From contig NZ_CM001165.1 in NCBI RefSeq assembly GCF_000213055.1, positions 4,176,945 to 4,240,944 on the forward strand: a stretch of DNA of 64,000 nt. The letters are read 5' to 3'. Positions within the stretch are counted from its first letter, which is position 1; every line of letters starts with the position of its first letter. Under the pieces are notes generated by a model, which was given only the letters and a program-made list of their open reading frames with translations, ran no database searches and had not been told where the DNA came from. The stretch is from Streptomyces sp. Tu6071 (GTDB lineage: Bacteria > Actinomycetota > Actinomycetes > Streptomycetales > Streptomycetaceae). Both the position numbers and the translations under genes were made by a program. Shown here in pieces: positions 34,518 to 43,533 of the stretch.

Positions 34518-35935
34518 TGGACGTGAACGCGGCGGTGGCCGCAGCCGCCGCTCTCGCCGGGCTCTGCACCGGCGTGATCGCCGCGCTCGCCTTCCGCTGG
34601 AGCGAGCGCGAACTCAAGCGCCCGACCAGGACTTCTCTGCACACCGAGGCGGTACTGCCGCCCGGCGTGGACACCGTCCTGTCGGTCCTCTCCTCCTCCG
34701 CCGTCGTGCTCGACGAGGAGGACAACGTCGTCAAGGCCAGCTCCGCCGCGTACGCCCTCGGGCTCGTACGGGGCGGACGCCTCGCCGTCGAGCCGATGCT
34801 CAAGCTCGCCCGCGAGACGCGCCGCGACGGCGAGATACGCCAGACCGAACTCGACCTCCCGCGCCGCACGGGCAGGGGCGGCCCGCTCGCGGTCTCCGCC
34901 CGCGTCGCCCCGCTCGGCTCCCGCCTCGTCCTCCTCCTCGTGGAGGACCTGACCCGCGCCCGCCGCATCGAGGCGGTACGGCGCGACTTCGTCGCCAACG
35001 TCAGCCACGAGCTGAAGACCCCGGTCGGCGCCCTCTCCCTCCTCTCCGAAGCCGTCATGGACGCGTCCGACGACCCCGAGGCCGTCGAGCGCTTCGCCGG
35101 GCGGATGCAGAAGGAGGCGACGCGCCTGACGACGCTCGTGCAGGAGCTGATCGACCTCTCACGCGTGCAGAACGACGACCCCCTGGAGGACGCGGAGCCC
35201 GTACTCGTACGGGACCTCGTCGCCGAGGCCGTCGACCGCTGCCGCCAGACCGCCGGAGCGAAGCACATCACGATCGTCCCCGGCGGGATGGGCGAGGACC
35301 TGTCCGTATGGGGCAACCGGGGCCAGCTCGCCGCCGCGCTCGGCAACCTCGTCGAGAACGCCGTCAACTACAGCCCCGAGCACACCCGCGTCGGCATCGC
35401 CGCGCGCCGCAACCCCGCGGGCGGCGGCGACCTCGTCGAGCTGGCCGTCACCGACCAGGGCATCGGGATCTCCGAGAAGGACCGCGAGCGCGTCTTCGAG
35501 CGCTTCTACCGCGTCGACCCGGCCCGCTCCCGCATGACGGGCGGGACCGGCATCGGCCTCGCGATCGTCAAGCACGTCGCCGCCTCGCACGGCGGCGAGG
35601 TCACGGTCTGGAGCACGGAGGGCGAGGGCTCGACCTTCACCCTCCGCCTGCCCGAGGCCGGTACCGCGCGCACCTTCGGCAGCCCCGGCGACACCTCGCG
35701 CACCACCCCCCGCACCGCCCGCGGCGCCACGCGCGCCGTCACCCGCAGCACCCAGCGCGGCGGCAACGGCGGCGGTACGGGCCAGGGCGAGGCGCCCCGT
35801 ACCCGTACCACCACCCCCGACCACCCGGCCCCGCGCGCCTCCCGTGCCCGCGGCGCCGCCCCCTCTGCTTCCACCGGTACGTCCGACGAGACCGCCTCGT
35901 TCGAACCCCTTCCCGCCCCGGAGGTCCTTCCGTGA
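34517..35935 (+). CDS. phoR: Phosphate-sensing histidine kinase PhoR (SenX3-like)
   Basis: 472 residues: an N-terminal membrane segment (about 5-26), a PAS-like region (50-140), HisKA with phospho-accepting H164 (FVANVSHELKTPVG), and an HATPase with N-box 'NLVENAVNYSPE' and G-box 'GGTGIGLAIVKHV'. It phosphorylates PhoP under phosphate limitation. The last ~70 residues (from about 405) are a Thr/Arg/Pro-rich tail absent from mycobacterial SenX3. It overlaps phoP by 4 bp (GTGA), so the pair is translationally coupled. Confidence 0.95.
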   Translation: MDVNAAVAAAAALAGLCTGVIAALAFRWSERELKRPTRTSLHTEAVLPPGVDTVLSVLSSSAVVLDEEDNVVKASSAAYALGLVRGGRLAVEPMLKLARETRRDGEIRQTELDLPRRTGRGGPLAVSARVAPLGSRLVLLLVEDLTRARRIEAVRRDFVANVSHELKTPVGALSLLSEAVMDASDDPEAVERFAGRMQKEATRLTTLVQELIDLSRVQNDDPLEDAEPVLVRDLVAEAVDRCRQTAGAKHITIVPGGMGEDLSVWGNRGQLAAALGNLVENAVNYSPEHTRVGIAARRNPAGGGDLVELAVTDQGIGISEKDRERVFERFYRVDPARSRMTGGTGIGLAIVKHVAASHGGEVTVWSTEGEGSTFTLRLPEAGTARTFGSPGDTSRTTPRTARGATRAVTRSTQRGGNGGGTGQGEAPRTRTTTPDHPAPRASRARGAAPSASTGTSDETASFEPLPAPEVLP

Positions 35936-36612
35936 CCCGAGTGCTCGTCGTTGAGGACGAGGAATCCTTCAGCGACGCCCTGTCCTACATGCTCCGCAAG
36001 GAGGGCTTCGAGGTGGCGATCGCCGCCACCGGGCCCGATGGCCTCGACGAGTTCGAGCGCAACGGAGCCGACCTGGTCCTCCTCGACCTCATGCTCCCCG
36101 GACTGCCCGGGACCGAGGTCTGCCGCCAGCTCCGCGGCCGTTCCAATGTCCCCGTGATCATGGTGACCGCGAAGGACAGCGAGATCGACAAGGTCGTCGG
36201 CCTGGAGATAGGGGCCGACGACTACGTGACGAAGCCCTTCTCCTCGCGCGAGCTGGTCGCCCGCATCCGCGCGGTGCTGCGCCGCCGGGGCGAGCCCGAG
36301 GAGGTCACGCCGACCGCCCTGGAGGCCGGTCCGGTCCGGATGGACGTGGACCGGCACGTCGTGACGGTGGGCGGCGGCAAGGTCGACCTGCCGCTCAAGG
36401 AGTTCGACCTCCTGGAGATGCTGCTGCGCAACGCGGGCCGCGTACTGACCCGTATGCAGCTCATCGACCGCGTGTGGGGGGCCGACTACGTCGGCGACAC
36501 CAAGACGCTCGACGTCCACGTCAAGCGCCTGCGCGCCAAGATCGAGCCGGACCCCTCGGCGCCGCGGTACCTGGTCACGGTGCGGGGGCTCGGGTACAAG
36601 TTCGAGCCGTAG
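35932..36612 (+). CDS. phoP: OmpR-family response regulator PhoP (RegX3-like)
   Basis: 226 residues: receiver domain (1-120) with acidic pocket EDE (8-10), phospho-acceptor D52, T79 and K101; winged-helix DNA-binding domain (130-226) ending RGLGYKFEP. The OmpR-type activator of the phosphate regulon, which in streptomycetes also represses antibiotic and nitrogen genes. GTG 35932 overlaps the phoR stop codon. A strong terminator at 36645-36684 ends the operon. Confidence 0.96.
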   Translation: MTRVLVVEDEESFSDALSYMLRKEGFEVAIAATGPDGLDEFERNGADLVLLDLMLPGLPGTEVCRQLRGRSNVPVIMVTAKDSEIDKVVGLEIGADDYVTKPFSSRELVARIRAVLRRRGEPEEVTPTALEAGPVRMDVDRHVVTVGGGKVDLPLKEFDLLEMLLRNAGRVLTRMQLIDRVWGADYVGDTKTLDVHVKRLRAKIEPDPSAPRYLVTVRGLGYKFEP

Positions 36613-36644
36613 AGAGGGGCGCCGGTACGGGCGCGGTACGCGCG

Positions 36645-36684
36645 GAAGGGGCCGGTCACCGTGTCGACGGTGACCGGCCCCTTC
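36645..36684. terminator. Strong hairpin after phoP
   Basis: 18-bp perfect stem (36645-36662 with 36667-36684), loop GTCG. It could also serve the opposing lipoprotein gene ending at 36759. Confidence 0.85.
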
Positions 36685-36758
36685 GCTGTGCGTGGCGCGT
36701 GCGGCATGGCGCGTGCGGTGTGGCGTGGCGCGCGGTGTGCGTGCCGCGTGCCCGCGTC

Positions 36759-37421
36759 CTACTGGGCCGTGTCGCCGCTCGCCGAGGAGGAGGCGCCGGC
36801 GTCGGGCGAGCCGCTGCCCGTCGCGGCCTCGCCCGAGGCGCCGGACTCCGGGGACTCCGAGGAGGAGGCGGACGGCGAGCCCGAGGCGGACTCGCCGGCA
36901 CTCGCGCTGGGCGTCTCGCTCGGCCCCCAGCCCTTGAAGTAGTGGTTCGCGGGGAGGACGTACGCCTTGAGCTTGACGGTGCCCGTCTCGCTGAAGCCGA
37001 AGGCGACCTCCTGGACGTCGCCGTCGTTGAGGGCCTCGCGTCCGCTGGGCAGCTTCGCCGAGGCGTTGCCCTCGCCGCCGATGATGACCTTGCCGTGCGC
37101 GGGCACGGAGAGCGAGCCGGAGCCCTTGGCGGGCTTGAGGTCGGCCTGCTCGCCGCCGACGGCGAGCGAGTCGAGGGTCTGCGCCTTGGCGCTGTTGTTG
37201 AAGACGGTCGCGAGGATCGCGGCGGGGCCGCTCGCGTCGCGCTCGGGCTGGGTGACGACGGTGACGTTCTGGACCTTGACGTCGCCGACCGAGGTGGCGG
37301 CGTTGTCCGGCTTCACTTCCAGCGTCTGGGCGTTGTTACCGGCGCCGCAGGCGGCGAGCGTGGCGATCGAGAACGCGAGGGCGGAGGCGGCGAGGGCGCC
37401 GCGTCGAAGGCTGCTGCTCAC
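36759..37421 (-). CDS. Secreted lipoprotein next to phoP (DUF461-like)
   Basis: 220 residues. Signal peptide with lipobox LAAC (C25). Residues 30-160 form a beta-rich domain reminiscent of DUF461/PCuAC proteins; residues 165-220 are a Ser/Glu/Gly/Ala-rich tail. If a PCuAC relative, it lacks the copper-binding Met/His set that I would expect, so copper delivery is not supported. GTG 37421 is preceded by AAGGAG. A lipoprotein in this place beside phoP is usual in streptomycetes. Confidence 0.8.
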   Translation of the reverse strand: MSSSLRRGALAASALAFSIATLAACGAGNNAQTLEVKPDNAATSVGDVKVQNVTVVTQPERDASGPAAILATVFNNSAKAQTLDSLAVGGEQADLKPAKGSGSLSVPAHGKVIIGGEGNASAKLPSGREALNDGDVQEVAFGFSETGTVKLKAYVLPANHYFKGWGPSETPSASAGESASGSPSASSSESPESGASGEAATGSGSPDAGASSSASGDTAQ

Positions 37422-38152
37422 GGCGGCGGCTACTCCTTGAACGAGGACTTGAAGAGTGCACGGAACGGAACGAGGCGGTACGGGTTCGGACGCCCCCGAG
37501 CACGTACGGACAGCGGTAAAGCCGCCCTAAACGGGGTGTCAGCGCGCTCAGGTTACCGAGCCGTCCGCGCGCCGCCGCACCCGACCCGCCCTTCACGGCG
37601 GATGGCGGCACGGGGAGCCCCGGCGGGGGTGCGGGGGCGGGGGTGGTCGCGGCACCCGGCGTTAACGGCTGCCGAATTCCTCCCGTGATTGTCCTGTGAT
37701 CAGGGAAAACAACTCCCCCTTCACGATGCCCGCGAGACGGCTGGGGCGGCTGTGACGAGAGCGAAGATCATATTGCGCGGGCACTCCCGTGCGCGATTTC
37801 CCGCCACCCCGGAAGATCGCCTTCCGCGGCGGCGCGCGCACCGCCCGGGGAATTCCGGATTTGCTCGAAACGCCTTCCCTGCCCCGAACGGAGTAGCGAA
37901 AGACACGGTCGGCGGTGCGGACAAAACGGGACGTATGCCCCCTTGGGGGGCCCTCGTGATGCGTGTAACTTACGCGTTTCCCTTTGTGCGGACAGCCGCT
38001 CCGACCTGCGAATACCTGCTCCCGGAAGCCTCCGGATGCACGTTTCCGGCACCGTTGTCAAGCCCTGAGATATGCCCTGACCTGCGAAAACGCCATCCAA
38101 AGGGCGGCGTTCTCGTGTTACCCTGGATAGCCACGGAAGGGGTACCTGTCAC
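37422..38152. other. 731-bp gap upstream of carD, unusually AT-rich in its second half
   Basis: From about 37670 the base composition drops well below the surroundings, with many A/T runs. A GCCCCC-TTG-GGGGGC hairpin occurs at about 37937-37951. Near carD, a -10-like TACCCT or TGGATAG stands 40-25 nt before the ATG and GGAAGGGG about 10 nt before it. An open frame spanning 37689-38156 has no protein-like features and I do not call it. The length suggests several promoters for carD. Confidence 0.5.
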
Positions 38153-38635
38153 ATGACGTTCAAGGTTGGCGACACCGTGGTCTATCCCCATCACGGGGCC
38201 GCGCTGATCGACGCAATCGAAACTCGCCAGATCAAAGGTGTGGACAAGACCTACTTGGTGCTCAAGGTCGCCCAGGGCGACTTGACGGTGCGTGTACCGG
38301 CGGACAATGCCGAGTTCGTGGGTGTGCGCGATGTGGTCGGTCAGGATGGACTGGACCGGGTCTTCGAGGTGCTGCGCGCGCCCTACGCCGAGGAGCCCAC
38401 GAACTGGTCGCGTCGTTACAAGGCGAACCTGGAGAAGCTCGCCTCCGGTGATGTCATCAAGGTCGCGGAGGTGGTCCGTGACCTGTGGCGCCGGGAGCGC
38501 GAGCGCGGTCTCTCCGCCGGCGAGAAGCGCATGCTCGCCAAGGCCCGTCAGATCCTCGTGAGCGAACTGGCGCTCGCCGAGAACACCAACGAGGACAAGG
38601 CCGAGGCGCTGCTCGACGAGGTTCTCGCCTCCTGA
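38153..38635 (+). CDS. carD: CarD-family RNA polymerase-binding transcription regulator
   Basis: 160 residues: the N-terminal RNA-polymerase interaction domain (1-55, [20 protein letters not shown]) and the helical DNA-binding domain with the conserved tryptophan region '[17 protein letters not shown]'. CarD binds the polymerase beta subunit and stabilises open promoter complexes, notably at rRNA promoters; essential in mycobacteria. The first ~90 codons use more A/T third bases than neighbours. A long hairpin (38655-38701) follows the stop codon. Confidence 0.97.
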   Translation: MTFKVGDTVVYPHHGAALIDAIETRQIKGVDKTYLVLKVAQGDLTVRVPADNAEFVGVRDVVGQDGLDRVFEVLRAPYAEEPTNWSRRYKANLEKLASGDVIKVAEVVRDLWRRERERGLSAGEKRMLAKARQILVSELALAENTNEDKAEALLDEVLAS

Positions 38636-39012
38636 GCCGCCGCCTGGACACCTGTGCCGTGGTGCCCGTGGACCCCCGCCGGGGTGCCGGGCACCACGGC
38701 ATACGTGTCTGTGGCGTGCGTCTCCGTGGCGGAAACGGCATGCGTGTCCGTGGCGGAAACCGTACCCGGACCCACGCGGGCGAAGCCCGCCTCCGCGGTC
38801 GGAGTCCCGCACTTCTCTCCCCCCTCGTACCCCTCCCCGCGTGACATACGGCACGCTGTTGCCGTGCGGTGCACGTCGTGCCCGGGGCGACCTGACCGGT
38901 ACGTCACGGAAGGGACCGGTCCGGGCGCCTCGCCCGGCACGGTGTGGGCCTACCCACCCCGCCCGCGCACACAAACCTGTCTCCCGTATGCCCTGAGAGC
39001 CGAACGGAAGCG
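38636..39012. other. 377-bp carD-ispD gap
   Basis: Holds the carD terminator, then two to three short direct repeats around GTCCGTGGCGGAAAC (38715-38762). No gene is visible. The ispD promoter should lie in the last 100 bp but I cannot place it firmly. Confidence 0.5.
38655..38701 (+). terminator. Hairpin after carD
   Basis: 14-bp stem (TGCCGTGGTGCCCG with CGGGCACCACGGCA) enclosing a smaller CCCC/GGGG hairpin, 19 nt after the carD stop. It suggests ispD is transcribed from its own promoter. Confidence 0.75.
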
Positions 39013-39798
39013 ATGACTGAGCAAGCCAGCCCGGCGCGGGACGCCGCGGCCCCGCCGTCCCCCACCGCCCCGGTCCGTACCGCCGCCGTGATCCCCGCCG
39101 CCGGGCGCGGCGTGCGCCTCGGCCCCGGCGCCCCGAAGGCGCTGCGCGCGCTGAGCGGCACGCCGATGCTCGTGCACGCGGTGCGCGCGATGGCGCGCAG
39201 CAGGGCGGTCTCGCTGGTCGTCGTCGTCGCACCGGCGGAGGAGGTCGCCTCCGTACGCGCCCTGCTCCAGGACCACGCGCTCCCCGAGCGCACGGACTTC
39301 CGCGTGGTGGCGGGCGGCGAGACGCGCCAGGAGTCGGTACGGGCCGGGCTCGACGCCCTGCCGGAGGACGTGACCACCGTCCTCGTGCACGACGCGGCGC
39401 GCCCGCTGGTCCCGGCGGACACGGTGGACGCGGTGATCGAGGCGGTGCACTCCGGGGCCCCCGCGGTCGTCCCGGCCCTCCCCCTCGCGGACACGGTGAA
39501 GGAAGTGGACCCCCGCCCGGCGGGTGAGCCGGAGCCCGTCGTGGCGACCCCGGTCCGCGCCCGCCTGCGCGCGGTCCAGACCCCGCAGGGCTTCGACCGC
39601 GCGACGCTGCGCCGCGCGCACGAGGAGGTCGCCGTCTCCGGCGACGGCGCGACGGACGACGCGGGCATGTGCGAGGCGCTGGGCCTGCCGGTGGTGGTGG
39701 TTCCCGGCCACGCGGAGGCGTTCAAGGTGACACGGCCGCTGGACCTGGTCCTGGCGGAGGCGGTACTCGCGCGGAGGAGGGCGAACGATGCGTTCTGA
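39013..39798 (+). CDS. ispD: 2-C-methyl-D-erythritol 4-phosphate cytidylyltransferase
   Basis: 261 residues. Nucleotide-binding motif '[17 protein letters not shown]' (about 30-46), 'HDAARPL' (about 125-131) and '[17 protein letters not shown]' confirm IspD. It makes CDP-methylerythritol in the non-mevalonate isoprenoid pathway. The first 25 residues are an extra Ala/Pro-rich extension. CGGAAG precedes ATG 39013. The end overlaps ispF by 11 bp, so the two are coupled. Confidence 0.96.
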   Translation: MTEQASPARDAAAPPSPTAPVRTAAVIPAAGRGVRLGPGAPKALRALSGTPMLVHAVRAMARSRAVSLVVVVAPAEEVASVRALLQDHALPERTDFRVVAGGETRQESVRAGLDALPEDVTTVLVHDAARPLVPADTVDAVIEAVHSGAPAVVPALPLADTVKEVDPRPAGEPEPVVATPVRARLRAVQTPQGFDRATLRRAHEEVAVSGDGATDDAGMCEALGLPVVVVPGHAEAFKVTRPLDLVLAEAVLARRRANDAF

Positions 39799-40267
39799 GA
39801 TCCCTCGTGTCGGCATCGGCACGGACGTCCACGCCTTCGAGGCGGGCCGGGAGCTGTGGTGCGCGGGCCTGCTCTGGGAAGGCGACGGCCTGGCGGGCCA
39901 CTCGGACGGGGACGTGGCGGCCCACGCGGCCTGCGACGCGCTCTTCTCGGCGGCGGGCATCGGCGACCTGGGCGCCCACTTCGGCACGGACCGCCCCGAG
40001 TGGGCGGGAGCGGCGGGCGTGACACTCCTGGCAGAGGCGGCCCGCCTGGTCCGCGAGGCGGGCTTCGAGATCGGCAACGTCTCGATCCAGGTCATCGGCG
40101 TCCGCCCCAAGATCGGCAAGCGGCGCGCGGAGGCCCAACAGGCCCTGTCGGACGCGGTCGGAGCCCCGGTCTCGGTCTCCGGAACGACAACGGACGGCCT
40201 CGGCCTCACAGGCCGCGCAGAGGGCCTGGCGGGCCTGGCGACGGCGGTGGTGTGGCAGGCGGGGTGA
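39788..40267 (+). CDS. ispF: 2-C-methyl-D-erythritol 2,4-cyclodiphosphate synthase
   Basis: 159 residues, the usual length. Zinc ligands D13, H15 (GTDVHAF) and H46 (DVAAHAACD) are present, as is the C-terminal '[15 protein letters not shown]' active-site segment. It converts CDP-ME-2-phosphate to the cyclodiphosphate in the same pathway as ispD, with which it overlaps. Confidence 0.97.
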   Translation: MRSEIPRVGIGTDVHAFEAGRELWCAGLLWEGDGLAGHSDGDVAAHAACDALFSAAGIGDLGAHFGTDRPEWAGAAGVTLLAEAARLVREAGFEIGNVSIQVIGVRPKIGKRRAEAQQALSDAVGAPVSVSGTTTDGLGLTGRAEGLAGLATAVVWQAG

Positions 40268-40505
40268 GGGGCGCGCGGGTCCGGGGAGGCCCGACGACGA
40301 ATCGACACCTCGTACGGACCGCTCCCGACGCCTCGCGTCCCGCGCCCTCGCGGACGCCGTGCGGCGGACCGGCTTGGGGGTTGGTTGCGGGGGCGCGGGG
40401 GAAGGGTGACGGCGGGAGAGCCATGCGCGATCTGCCGGATATGGCCGAGTGTCCACTCCTTGCCGATATACCGGGCGCCACGTGACAAAACAGCAGGTCA
40501 CGGAG
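40268..40505. other. Leader side of the CRISPR array
   Basis: Gap between ispF and the first CRISPR repeat. Its last 60 bp are AT-richer (GATATA at 40465-40470, CAAAACAG near 40486), as expected for a leader with promoter. It also holds a possible 20-codon reading frame at 40423-40485 (MRDLPDMAECPLLADIPGAT) with GGGAGAG 3-9 nt upstream; whether it is translated is unknown. Confidence 0.45.
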
Positions 40506-40716
40506 CTGCTCCCCGCACGCGCGGGGATGGCCCCGCCGTGCCGTCCACGAAGAACGAGTCCGAATCCTGCTCCCCGCACGCGCGGGGATGGCCCCCCAGG
40601 ATCGACGCGGAGCCGGTGCCGGAGGCGCTGCTCCCCGCACGCGCGGGGATGGCCCAACCGCCCGGGACGCCTGCGAGATGGCGACCGACTGCTCCCCGCG
40701 CGCGCGGGGATGGCCT
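40506..40716 (+). CRISPR. Small CRISPR array, type I-E-like repeats, 4 repeats and 3 spacers
   Basis: 28-bp repeats at 40506-40533, 40567-40594, 40628-40655 and 40689-40716, period exactly 61, spacers 33 bp. Repeats open with CTGCTCCCCGCACGCGC and close with GGGGATGGCCC; CCCCGC/GCGGGG forms the hairpin stem. The form matches actinobacterial I-E repeats (CTCCCCGC...GCGGGGATG). The fourth repeat has two changes (GCGCGC and a final T), marking it as the old end, so the leader is on the left and transcription is to the right. No cas gene is present in the window. It sits between ispF and cysS. Confidence 0.93.
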
Positions 40717-40939
40717 CCCTGCCGTCAACGACCACGTGCGGGGAATCCCGCCCGCCCTCACCGCCCCGCCGCAGGACCTGCTGCCCGGCCCGGGTGGGGT
40801 TCGGTGGGCCGCACGCGGGGGCTCTCCGTGGGGTTCGGCGCGGGCCGGTTTCTTTTCGGCTGCCGTCCCCGCTCCCGGCCCCCCTCTTCCCCCCGCCGCC
40901 CGGCCCCAGCACCGTCCCGCGCCGTCTACCCTGGACCCC

Positions 40940-42340
40940 GTGACTATTCGGCTGTACGACACCCGCGCCCGGCAGATCCGTGACTTCTTCCCGCTCGTGC
41001 CGGGCTGTGTCTCGATCTACCTCTGTGGTGCGACCGTGCAGGGCGCTCCGCACATCGGGCACATCCGGTCCGGGCTCGATTTCGACATCATGCGGCGGTG
41101 GTTCACCTACCGCGGCTACGAGGTCGTTTTCGTGCGGAACGTGACCGACATCGACGACAAGATCATCAACAAGTCCGCCGAGCAGGGTCGCCCCTGGTGG
41201 GCGATCGGCTACGAGAACGAGCGGGCGTTCAACGCCGCGTACGACGCCCTCGGCTGCCTGCCGCCCACGTACGAGCCCCGCGCGACCGGGCACATCACCG
41301 AGATGATCGAGATGATGCGCACGCTCATCGCGCGCGGGCACGCGTACGAGTCGGGCGGCAACGTCTACTTCGACGTGCGCTCCTTCCCGGGGTATCTGGA
41401 GCTGTCGCACCAGGAGTTGGACAATCTGCTCCAGCCCTCCGGCGAGGGCGAGACCGGCAAGCGGGACTCGCGCGACTTCGCCATGTGGAAGGCCGCGAAG
41501 CCCGGCGAGCCGAGCTGGGAGACCCCCTGGGGGCGCGGCCGTCCCGGCTGGCACCTGGAGTGCTCGGCGATGGCGCACAAGTACCTCGGCGCCGCCTTCG
41601 ACGTGCACGGCGGCGGCCTCGACCTGATCTTCCCGCACCACGAGAACGAGATCGCCCAGTCCAAGGCGTACGGCGACGAGTTCGCCAAGTACTGGGTGCA
41701 CAACGCCTGGGTCACCATGAGCGGCGAGAAGATGTCGAAGTCGCTCGGCAACTCGGTGCTCGTGAGCGAGATGGTCAAGCGGTGGCGACCGATCGTCCTG
41801 CGCTACTACCTCGCGACCCCGCACTACCGCTCGATGATCGAGTACAGCGAGGAGGCCGTGGCCGAGGCCGAGTCCGCGTTCGGCCGCATCGAGGGCTTCG
41901 TGCAGCGCGTCACCGAGCTCAACGGGGGCGAGGTCGCCCCCGCCGCCGAGGTGCCGCCCGCCTTCGCCGAGGCGATGGACGACGACCTCGGCGTGCCGCA
42001 GGCCGTCGCCGTGCTGCACACGACCGTGCGGCAGGGCAACAGCGCGCTCGCGGCCGACGACAAGGAAGCGGCGGTCGCGCGGCTCGCGGAGGTACGGGCC
42101 ATGCTCGGCGTCCTCGGGCTCGACCCGCTGGACCCGCAGTGGGCCACGGGCGGCGAGCAGGCCGAGGACCTGCACGGCGTCGTCGACACGCTCGTACGGC
42201 TCGTGCTCAAGCAGCGCGAGGACGCGCGGGCCCGCAAGGACTGGCCGGCCGCGGACGCGATCCGCGACCAGCTCGCGCAGTCCGGGCTCGCGATCGAGGA
42301 CAGTCCGCAGGGACCGCGCTGGACGCTCGGGCCCCGCTGA
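40940..42340 (+). CDS. cysS: Cysteinyl-tRNA synthetase
   Basis: 466 residues. Class I signatures: PHIGH (HIGH) near 36-40 and KMSKS near 265-269; zinc site residues include the first Cys in 'YLCGATVQG', the Cys in 'HLECSAM' and HHENE. It loads cysteine onto tRNA-Cys. GTG 40940 is chosen because translation before it has no homology and TACCCT (40927-40932) ends 7 nt upstream, giving a leaderless start independent of ispF and of the CRISPR array. Not to be confused with the related mshC: the C-terminal anticodon-binding region is full length. Confidence 0.96.
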   Translation: MTIRLYDTRARQIRDFFPLVPGCVSIYLCGATVQGAPHIGHIRSGLDFDIMRRWFTYRGYEVVFVRNVTDIDDKIINKSAEQGRPWWAIGYENERAFNAAYDALGCLPPTYEPRATGHITEMIEMMRTLIARGHAYESGGNVYFDVRSFPGYLELSHQELDNLLQPSGEGETGKRDSRDFAMWKAAKPGEPSWETPWGRGRPGWHLECSAMAHKYLGAAFDVHGGGLDLIFPHHENEIAQSKAYGDEFAKYWVHNAWVTMSGEKMSKSLGNSVLVSEMVKRWRPIVLRYYLATPHYRSMIEYSEEAVAEAESAFGRIEGFVQRVTELNGGEVAPAAEVPPAFAEAMDDDLGVPQAVAVLHTTVRQGNSALAADDKEAAVARLAEVRAMLGVLGLDPLDPQWATGGEQAEDLHGVVDTLVRLVLKQREDARARKDWPAADAIRDQLAQSGLAIEDSPQGPRWTLGPR

Positions 42341-42468
42341 CCCCCTGCCGGGCCCGCGATTCGGGGCGGGCCCGGCACTTTCCGTACCCTGGTGGGAGCG
42401 TCCCTCGTACCTCCATGGGCGCGCACCGACCGGGGACCCCCGCAGCACCAGCAGAAACAGGTAGAACG

Positions 42469-43413
42469 ATGGCCGCGAACAACCGACGCATGTCCGGCAA
42501 GAAGGGCGCGCAGATCGGCAGCGGCGGCAAGCGCCGGCGCGGCCTCGAAGGCAAGGGCCCGACGCCGCCCGCCGAGGCGCGCAAGGGGCACGTGAAGAAC
42601 CGCCTCGCCAACGCGAAGGCGAAGCAGACCCAGCGCCGTACCGCCGCGAAGAGCCGCGGCAAGTCGAGCAGCGAGCTGGTCGTGGGCCGCAACCCGGTCT
42701 TCGAGGCGCTGCGCGACGGCGTCCCGGCGACGGCGCTGTACGTGCAGCAGTTCATCGACAACGACGAGCGCGTGCGCGACGCCCTCAAGCTCGCGGCCGA
42801 CCGCGGCGGCATCCACCTCATGGAGGCCCCGCGCCCCGAGCTGGACCGCATGACGAACGGCCTCAACCACCAGGGGCTCGTGCTCCAGGTCCCGCCGTAC
42901 GAGTACGCGCACCCCGAGGACCTTCCGGCGGCGGCGTACGACGAGGGCGACGACCCGCTGATCGTCGCGCTCGACGGCGTGACCGACCCGCGCAACCTCG
43001 GCGCGATCGTCCGCTCCGTCTCGGCCTTCGGCGGCCACGGCGTCGTCGTCCCGGAGCGCCGCGCGGCGGGCATGACGGCCGGGGCGTGGAAGTCCTCGGC
43101 GGGCACGGCGGCGCGCACGCCGGTCGCGCGCGTCACCAACCTGACGCGCGCCCTGGAGGCGTACAAGAAGGCCGGGATCACGGTCGTCGGCCTCGCGGCG
43201 GACGGCGAGCACACGGTCGGCGAACTCGCCGCGCTGGACGGCCCCGTCGTGATCGTCATCGGCTCCGAGGGCAAGGGCCTCTCCCGCCTCGTCGGCGAGA
43301 CCTGCGACTACCGCGTCTCGATCCCGATGCCGGGCGGAGCGGAATCACTCAACGCGGGCGTCGCGGCGGGCATCGTGATGTACGAGGCGGCTTCGCGCCG
43401 GGCACGGCGGTAG
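42469..43413 (+). CDS. rlmB: 23S rRNA (guanosine-2'-O-)-methyltransferase, RlmB/SpoU type
   Basis: 314 residues: a basic Lys/Arg/Gly-rich leader (1-65), the substrate-binding L30-like domain (68-145, '[17 protein letters not shown]') and the SPOUT catalytic domain with motif 1 '[11 protein letters not shown]', motif 2 '[11 protein letters not shown]' and motif 3 '[19 protein letters not shown]'. It methylates a guanosine of 23S rRNA. 128 bp after cysS, in the standard actinobacterial order. Confidence 0.93.
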   Translation: MAANNRRMSGKKGAQIGSGGKRRRGLEGKGPTPPAEARKGHVKNRLANAKAKQTQRRTAAKSRGKSSSELVVGRNPVFEALRDGVPATALYVQQFIDNDERVRDALKLAADRGGIHLMEAPRPELDRMTNGLNHQGLVLQVPPYEYAHPEDLPAAAYDEGDDPLIVALDGVTDPRNLGAIVRSVSAFGGHGVVVPERRAAGMTAGAWKSSAGTAARTPVARVTNLTRALEAYKKAGITVVGLAADGEHTVGELAALDGPVVIVIGSEGKGLSRLVGETCDYRVSIPMPGGAESLNAGVAAGIVMYEAASRRARR

Positions 43414-43533
43414 CGGCTTCGGCTGGGGACGGCGGAGTGGCGTCCCCTTCGCCCGTGTCGTGTCGGGCCTTGACGGGGTCCGGACAGATCGTGGGCGTCA
43501 AGGCAGTGTCCAAAGCGGGCGTCACTCGGTTAG

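Noticed and set aside
37689-38156. Open frame in the carD upstream gap
   Set aside because: No homology, no ribosome site and odd composition; overlaps the carD start.
40268-40939. T-box or cysteine riboswitch before cysS
   Set aside because: The promoter box 7 nt before GTG 40940 leaves no 5' leader for such a structure.
39722-42448. A 908-codon minus-strand open frame covering the CRISPR array
   Set aside because: Shadow of ispF and cysS. Translation through CRISPR repeats produces repeated RARG-like strings that look protein-like but are not.
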